From: Anastatus disparis
Lineage: Eukaryota > Arthropoda > Insecta > Hymenoptera > Eupelmidae
Direction of reading: 5' to 3'
DNA length: 64,000 nucleotides
NCBI GenBank assembly: GCA_017163975.1
Contig: JAFFSR010000347.1
Location: 9,386,001-9,450,000, forward strand
The notes beneath the pieces are model-generated. The model was given only the letters and a program-made list of their open reading frames with translations, did no database searches and was not told the origin of the DNA. Position 1 is the stretch's first letter. Every line of letters starts with the position of its first letter. Positions 59,288 through 64,000 of this stretch are shown here, in pieces. Made by a program: the position numbers and the translations under genes.

Positions 59288-59835
59288 TTTTCAGTGCAGT
59301 TTGTATTTAATGAATTTATTACTGTATTAAAAATAGGCATTCCAGCATTTGTTAGAGTATCAATGATTGATCCAATATTATTAACATTATTTTTGGTACT
59401 ATATTCAATTTCGTTATTTTTAATATAGTATACTAAAGTGGGTAAATTAAAGTCACCTAATGAGAATCCATTATTAGTTAAAATATCATTAATTATGCTT
59501 AATGAATATTCTTCACCCTTTTTGTTCATTCATTTATGGAGGATAAAAATAGAATTTATATTTTTCATATAATTCCCGAGCATTAGTTGGATTGTGAAAT
59601 GTATAAATGTAACCAAATAAATGACAAAGAGCTTTTGGAAATCGAGATTCACATGATTCTCCTAAACATTTATCTCATTCATCGTCGATTTCAATTAAAT
59701 TTCTTGCTGTTGCTGCTTCAAAGAATGTTGAGTACGTAATTTCATTAAAAATTTTTAAGTTTTTAAAAGATGTTGCAGCTTCAACGTGAAGCAGAAGTAA
59801 TCTTAAAAAGAATCTTTCTCTTTGTTTTGGATTAA
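58915..59835 (-). pseudogene. Helitron B helicase N-terminal half with TA expansion
   Basis: Minus-strand reading gives FGNEEK-like junction sequence near 59600-59800, then INDILTNNGFSLGDFNLP and VINSLNTNCTEKYI. A run of TA (59240-59286) follows, then PGGSGKSYLLNTIITYL (Walker A), GIAANLLQDSVTVHTAF and VSIIIWDEITMTSKYAFEA (Walker B), with a stop between them. The TA run encodes an (IY)n tract directly before Walker A and throws it out of frame. Motifs C-terminal of Walker B are lost. Confidence 0.82.
59240..59286. repeat. (TA)n microsatellite inside the helicase gene
   Basis: About 23 TA units lie between the EKYI codons and the Walker A codons. Copy C has only ATATATTTTTATAGAT here. Confidence 0.95.
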
Positions 59836-59839
59836 CTAA

Positions 59840-60503
59840 CAAGGAGAGTGTTTCACCTTCGGATCACCGTTTTTGCTCAAATTTTGAGAATATTTTTCGG
59901 ATGCAGAAATATGAAGAAAGCCAAAATTTTAGAGGCCAGCGCTCAATATTTCCCTAATTACAGGCCATCGAAGAAAATCACTAAAATAGTCACTAGATTT
60001 CCAAAAGCTTATGGTATCTCAGCATTGTTAGCTAGAAGCTTATACCTTTTTTCAGATGAAAGCTGAGATCAAATCCTTTCGAAATCGTAGTTATAGCATA
60101 TCAAAATATTATTTTTTCGCAAAGTTGTAGCGTAATAAAGATTGAACTCAATTTTAGCTTTTATTATTAATTAATGTTTCAAACAAAAAATTCAGATCCA
60201 ATCTTTATTACGCTCTGACTTTGGGAAAAAATAATATTTTGAGATGCTATAGGTGCTATTTTGAAAGGATTTGAGCTCAGCTTTCATTTAAAAATAGGTA
60301 TAAGCTTCTAGCTAACAATGCTGAGATACAATAAGCTTTTGAAAATCTAGTGACTTTTTTAGTAATTTTCTTCAATGGCCTGTAACAAGGGGAATATTGA
60401 GCGTTGGCCTCTAAAATTTCGGCTTTCTTCATGTTTCTGCATCCAGAAAACATTCCCAAAATTTGAGCAAAATTGGTGACCCGAAGGTGAAACACTCTCC
60501 TTG
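59840..60503. mobile_element. 664-bp foldback MITE with TAA target duplication (Harbinger-like)
   Basis: CAAGGAGAGTGTTTCACCTT at the left is mirrored by AGGTGAAACACTCTCCTTG at the right, and the whole insert is a near-palindrome with a centre near 60170. TAA flanks both ends (59837-59839, 60504-60506). Helitron A has the uninterrupted site (ACTGAATACATTCTGG near 390). TAA/TTA duplications are typical of PIF/Harbinger. The two mirror-image open frames inside (59848-60066, 60277-60495) are arms of the hairpin and not genes. Confidence 0.85.
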
Positions 60504-60506
60504 TAA

Positions 60507-62616
60507 GTATATTCTGGTTAGAACAGGTTTCATAGTCTTTTTTCTTTTCGTCTATGTTTTATGTATTCGATTAAAAACATAATGTTGCGGTATATCAGAA
60601 TAAAAGTAATTATGTGTCTCTGGGTCACTTTTATTAAGTTCAAACCACACTGTTAGTGTTGTATTTACATTTTTCTCATTAATTTTGTGTTCAAACCCTA
60701 TTTTAAAATACACATATTGTACATTTTCAGTATGAACGGCTAATCTATAAATTGTATGTAAAAGTTCAGTAATATCATATTCCAATATGCGATACATAGC
60801 TTCTGGCGGGCAAACGTATCTTGTGTTTATATATTGTTTAATTTCATCATAAAACATATTCAAATAATCCGTTTCATCATTAGTATTACTTTCAGTATTT
60901 ATTTCATATGCTTTCATTTCTATAAATGCACAATCATGTCCTTTGAAGCAGTATTCAAATAAGTATTTTATAACTCCTATTGTCGAACATAATTCAATAT
61001 TGGTATGACAATTAAACTTTAGTAATAAATACGGGTTATAAAGAACAAAAAATCTATTGTCTGCCCACTTGTATTTTGTGTATAATATCTCATTTTTATC
61101 ATTTCTCCGTCGATAAATAGGATAACCATTTGTGATCATTGTAGTTTCATTAAATCGTTTTGGAAAATTTTCCATACATCTTCCTGATACTTCATCCATA
61201 CCAGGAGAGTTTTTATTCTGATCTCCACAAGGACCATGGATCATAAATTGTTTAACTATTTCATATAATCTCGGATTCTCATATTCATTTGGAATTTCAG
61301 CTACAATAAATTTATCAACGTCATCACTATTGTAAATTTTATTATCTTTACTCAAAAATATTAGTATATGTGCATGTGGTAATCCTCTCTTTTGAAATTC
61401 TACTACGTATGAATATGCAATGCATTTTCCCAAAATAAGTTTTTTAGTAAATTGCTCTATTAATATTTTTAATTTTTGATGAGATTCTTTAACAACAATA
61501 TCTGGTCTTTCTATTACTCCTTTATTTTGCCCTATATCATATGTGATTTCTTCTTATTTCGGATTGCATGTCCTAGTAATAAAAAAATCTGGTTTTCCAA
61601 TTTTTTGTACTAATGTCATGGAATCAAGAAAATTTTGATGTAAGAAACGCAGAATTTTCTATTTTAACCCATGAATCAACAATATACTGTTGTGTTAATT
61701 TTTTTAAATTCAGAAATTGGCTCAACTCATTTCCAATGCTCAACTTATAAAAGTAAAATCTAAGTACTGATATGTTTTTTTTCACTCTTATTTGATTTCA
61801 TGTTTGGCATCCATCCAAAACCACTATTCAGATATATAAGTGGATATATCATGGGATCTACGTGTTTACTTATGTATGGGATTCTTATGGGTTTCTCTGC
61901 TTTCGAATAAATACATATGTCTCTTTCGATAGGTAATTCATTTCCTACAAAATTTACTGCTACTTTATTACATTAGCTTTATTATATCGATGCTTATCAA
62001 AATTATCGTTTCGTCTTATAATCATTTTAACATCCCTAGGTACAGCTCCATTTTTATGAAAACGATTATTTTGTTTAATTTCCACTTCATGCATCATTTT
62101 ATAAGCTGCTGCGTAAGAATAATTTCTCCTAATTATAGAATCTAGTGTATTGAATAATTCAATAGAACAATTTAAATCGTTTTCTATGCGGTATTTATTT
62201 GCTTCTTCGTTATCAAACATGTAAAATTGTCCATACTTTTTCGATTCATTTTCATTTGCGTAGAATGCATATGTATTATGGTATGTTTGTCCACAAATAC
62301 GAATAACTTGAGGACCTTTATTAAATAATTTATCAAATGTTCCACCAAAACTTGCAAATGCTAAGGCGTTATTATATGATCTTATGCATTTTTTTAAATT
62401 ATTACTTATCATAGAATTTCCCGTAAGTTATTTCTTGATGTCTTCAGGATATTCTGGGTCTTCTTCTAATGTTATATTTTCTTGTTGATAACATGATGTA
62501 AATTTCTTATTCTTTGACATTTCGAATGCAAAATGTCTAGCACCACAGAAATCACAAATAAAATTTAAATCACCAATATTATTTTCCATGATATAATTTT
62601 CATTATTATTGGTCAA
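60507..62616 (-). pseudogene. Helitron B Rep (HUH/Y2 nuclease)
   Basis: Blocks read from the 5' side. 62428-62616 is the Cys-rich start (CDFCGARHFAF). 61960-62412 contains KGPQVIRICGQTYHN and AAAYKMMHEVE. A broken stretch at 61434-61960 holds part of the Helitron-like N domain (IERPDIVV). 60552-61433 is a 293-residue open frame with GLPHAHILIFL (HUH), GPCGDQNKNS, and KYLFEYCFKGHD (YxxxY, both tyrosines present), ending SDIPQHYVFNRIHKT. Several frameshifts separate the blocks. This copy preserves the tyrosine block that copy A has lost. Confidence 0.87.
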
Positions 62617-63026
62617 TGTTTCTTTAGCTATTTGGTGATAATTTATATTATTTTGATTTGGTTTTGTTTTTAATTTATCTTTGTTTTTTTCATAATAATT
62701 TTTATTTTTTTCTAAAGTAATTAAATTATCATCTTTTTTTTAAAATGTTTTCTCATATGATTCATTTAAACGTTTCAATATTTTTTGTTTATTTTTCAAA
62801 TTATATTGTTTTCTATTTTCCAAAACTTTATCTTTATTATATTCATTATATGATTTTTCATGAATGTGTCAATCATAGTTGTGATTTTGTTGATATGTTA
62901 AGTTCTTATTTTTGTCTGAGGGTTCTTGATTGTTTTTTATAAATTCATTTTGGTCAAAAATTTGACTCTTTTGCTGCAATATATTGATGATTTTTAATTT
63001 TTTAATTGCAACTCTTGTAAGTTTTT

Positions 63027-63467
63027 TTATTTTTTATCCTTTTTGAAATTATTTTCATGTTTCGTAATTACATTAATGTTTTGAGAATTAATTTGATTTT
63101 CATGTTTCGTTTTACTTAAGTTTTTCAATTTCTCAATCAAAAATTTTGTTAATTTTAATAATTTTTTATCGTCATTAAATTTATTTTCAAATGACAGAAT
63201 TGGTTCTTGTTCGATATCATTTTCAGATTCTTCAATGTTATTGTATTTAATTTTTTTACAATCACTTTTTGAAATTTTTTCTTTAGTTAGTTTATATTTC
63301 CTTTTATTACTATTTCGGTAAATTTTCTGTATATAATTTTTCGGTGTATAATTTGTTGCCTCGAAACATTTTATGTTATTTAATAAATTTAATTGTTTTT
63401 GTACTAATTTTTGTAACTTATTTTCTTCAAGATATTCAAAATTTATAATTTGAAAATTGAATTTCAT
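63027..63467 (-). pseudogene. Helitron B Lys/Asn-rich linker
   Basis: A 146-residue open frame, rich in Lys and Asn, predicted disordered or coiled (KLQKLVQKQLNLLNN; KRKYKLTKEKISK; ESENDIEQEPILSFE). It is the counterpart of 2773-3265 in copy A. The ATG used here follows directly from the region that in copy A belongs to the end of the Ulp1-like frame (ELSTIKLNFQ vs STMKFNFQ), supporting a formerly continuous protein. Confidence 0.65.
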
Positions 63468-63486
63468 CGTTGACGATTCCTTGTGA

Positions 63487-64000
63487 TACTACTTATAATG
63501 TAAGTGTTATTTACGGTGAAAATTACACTTACATTAAAAATAGTCAAACAGCTACCTAAAGAGGGGGACATGTACCAGGGTAGGCTTAAACTGTTGGTTT
63601 TACGATATTCATTATGCGCAGAAAATTTGAGAATGATCGAAAGAATGGTACTTCTTTTATAGCTCAAAAAACACACGTGGAAAAATATAAAAAAAAGTAT
63701 CATTTCTGACGTATAAAATTATGTACCGTAAGTACCAATTTTCCAATCGATACTAAAATTTAATTACATATTCTACTACAAGAAACGAGTAATTTAAGCC
63801 CTTATTGAAGTGTGTGCCACTCCAGAAACTTGTATTATAGACTTTTTAATTGTTGTCAGGTCGACATCTCAAAATTAAAAAGTTCCAGTGATCCCCATAT
63901 GCGCGCATTTGAAGATATAAAAAGTGGAAAGAGTGAGATAGAAGATTGGGATAAGAGACAGAAGAGAACGAGGAAGAGCAAGGAAACAGAGATAGAAGAG
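63487..64000. other. Right-end DNA, no gene
   Basis: A perfect 11-bp-arm hairpin (AATGTAAGTGT 63497-63507, ACACTTACATT 63525-63535) lies just outside the Helitron B break. The last 100 bp are purine-rich (GAGATAGAAGA-type). No coding motif. Confidence 0.5.

Larger units (their letters stand above)
58915..63486 (-). mobile_element. Helitron copy B
   Basis: Minus-strand order from 63486: Lys/Asn-rich linker, Rep N-terminus, HUH/Y2 Rep, foldback insertion (59840-60503), helicase start to just after Walker B at 58915. Homology with copy A stops abruptly at 63486 (after CCTTGTGAT on the plus strand), so B lacks the Ulp1-like part present in A. The helicase C-terminus is also missing beyond 58915. 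Closely related to copy A. Confidence 0.88.

Noticed and set aside
59848..60495. Two similar 72-residue frames on opposite strands
   Set aside because: They are the mirrored arms of the foldback MITE at 59840-60503.

Overview
This looks like a non-coding, transposon-filled stretch of an arthropod nuclear genome. It is AT-rich and holds Helitron, Ty3/Gypsy, LINE and mariner-like coding remnants, foldback MITEs, tRNA-derived insertions and long minisatellite arrays. I see no rRNA, no functional tRNA and no intact single-copy host gene. The element mix fits an insect, possibly a hymenopteran, but nothing in the sequence proves the species. Every recognisable protein is of transposon origin or of probable transposon origin, and all but the Gag ORF of the Gypsy element are broken.

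Layout. 1-3680: Helitron copy A (minus strand, runs off the left edge) with a 211-bp tRNA-derived insertion. 3681-8236: AT-rich intergenic DNA with a second tRNA-derived element (6565-6903). 8237-9640: probable solo LTR. 9789-19131: a 9.3-kb block bounded by roughly 0.68-kb inverted repeats. It encloses a CsRn1-like Ty3/Gypsy element (gag 12476-13900, TTTAAAC frameshift site, pro-pol to 17418) and an almost G-free tract. 19640-35602: a 16-kb degenerate 15-bp GT-rich array with kilobase-scale internal duplications. 36074-37430: 37-bp minisatellite next to a Helitron helicase end (copy D, minus). 37941-38377: TTAA-flanked MITE. 38378-42098: AT-rich DNA and 151-bp repeats. 42099-43366: mariner-type transposase with one frameshift, then five exact 40-bp repeats. 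43580-45494: repeats rich in TCAAGGTCA and a 1.2-kb foldback element sitting in a TA run. 45737-52490: Helitron copy C (plus), the most complete copy. 52503-54845: LINE. 54846-56410: cysteine-rich TE-like gene (minus). 57110-58575: 65-bp satellite. 58915-63486: Helitron copy B (minus) with a 664-bp foldback insertion. 63487-64000: nothing recognised.

How the parts relate. Helitron copies A, B and C show the same order: Lys/Asn-rich linker, Cys-rich N-terminus, HUH/Y2 Rep, Pif1-type helicase. In A and C this is preceded by a Ulp1/C48-like cysteine-protease domain, and helicase copies C and D are followed by related minisatellites. Comparing the copies gives empty-site evidence for three insertions (SINE-like in A; a 9-bp-TSD element in C; a TWA-TSD foldback in B), plus a TTAA MITE in C. 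The window therefore records several rounds of nested transposition. The most unusual items are the protease-bearing Helitron lineage, the 16-kb GT array and the inverted-repeat-bounded Gypsy block.
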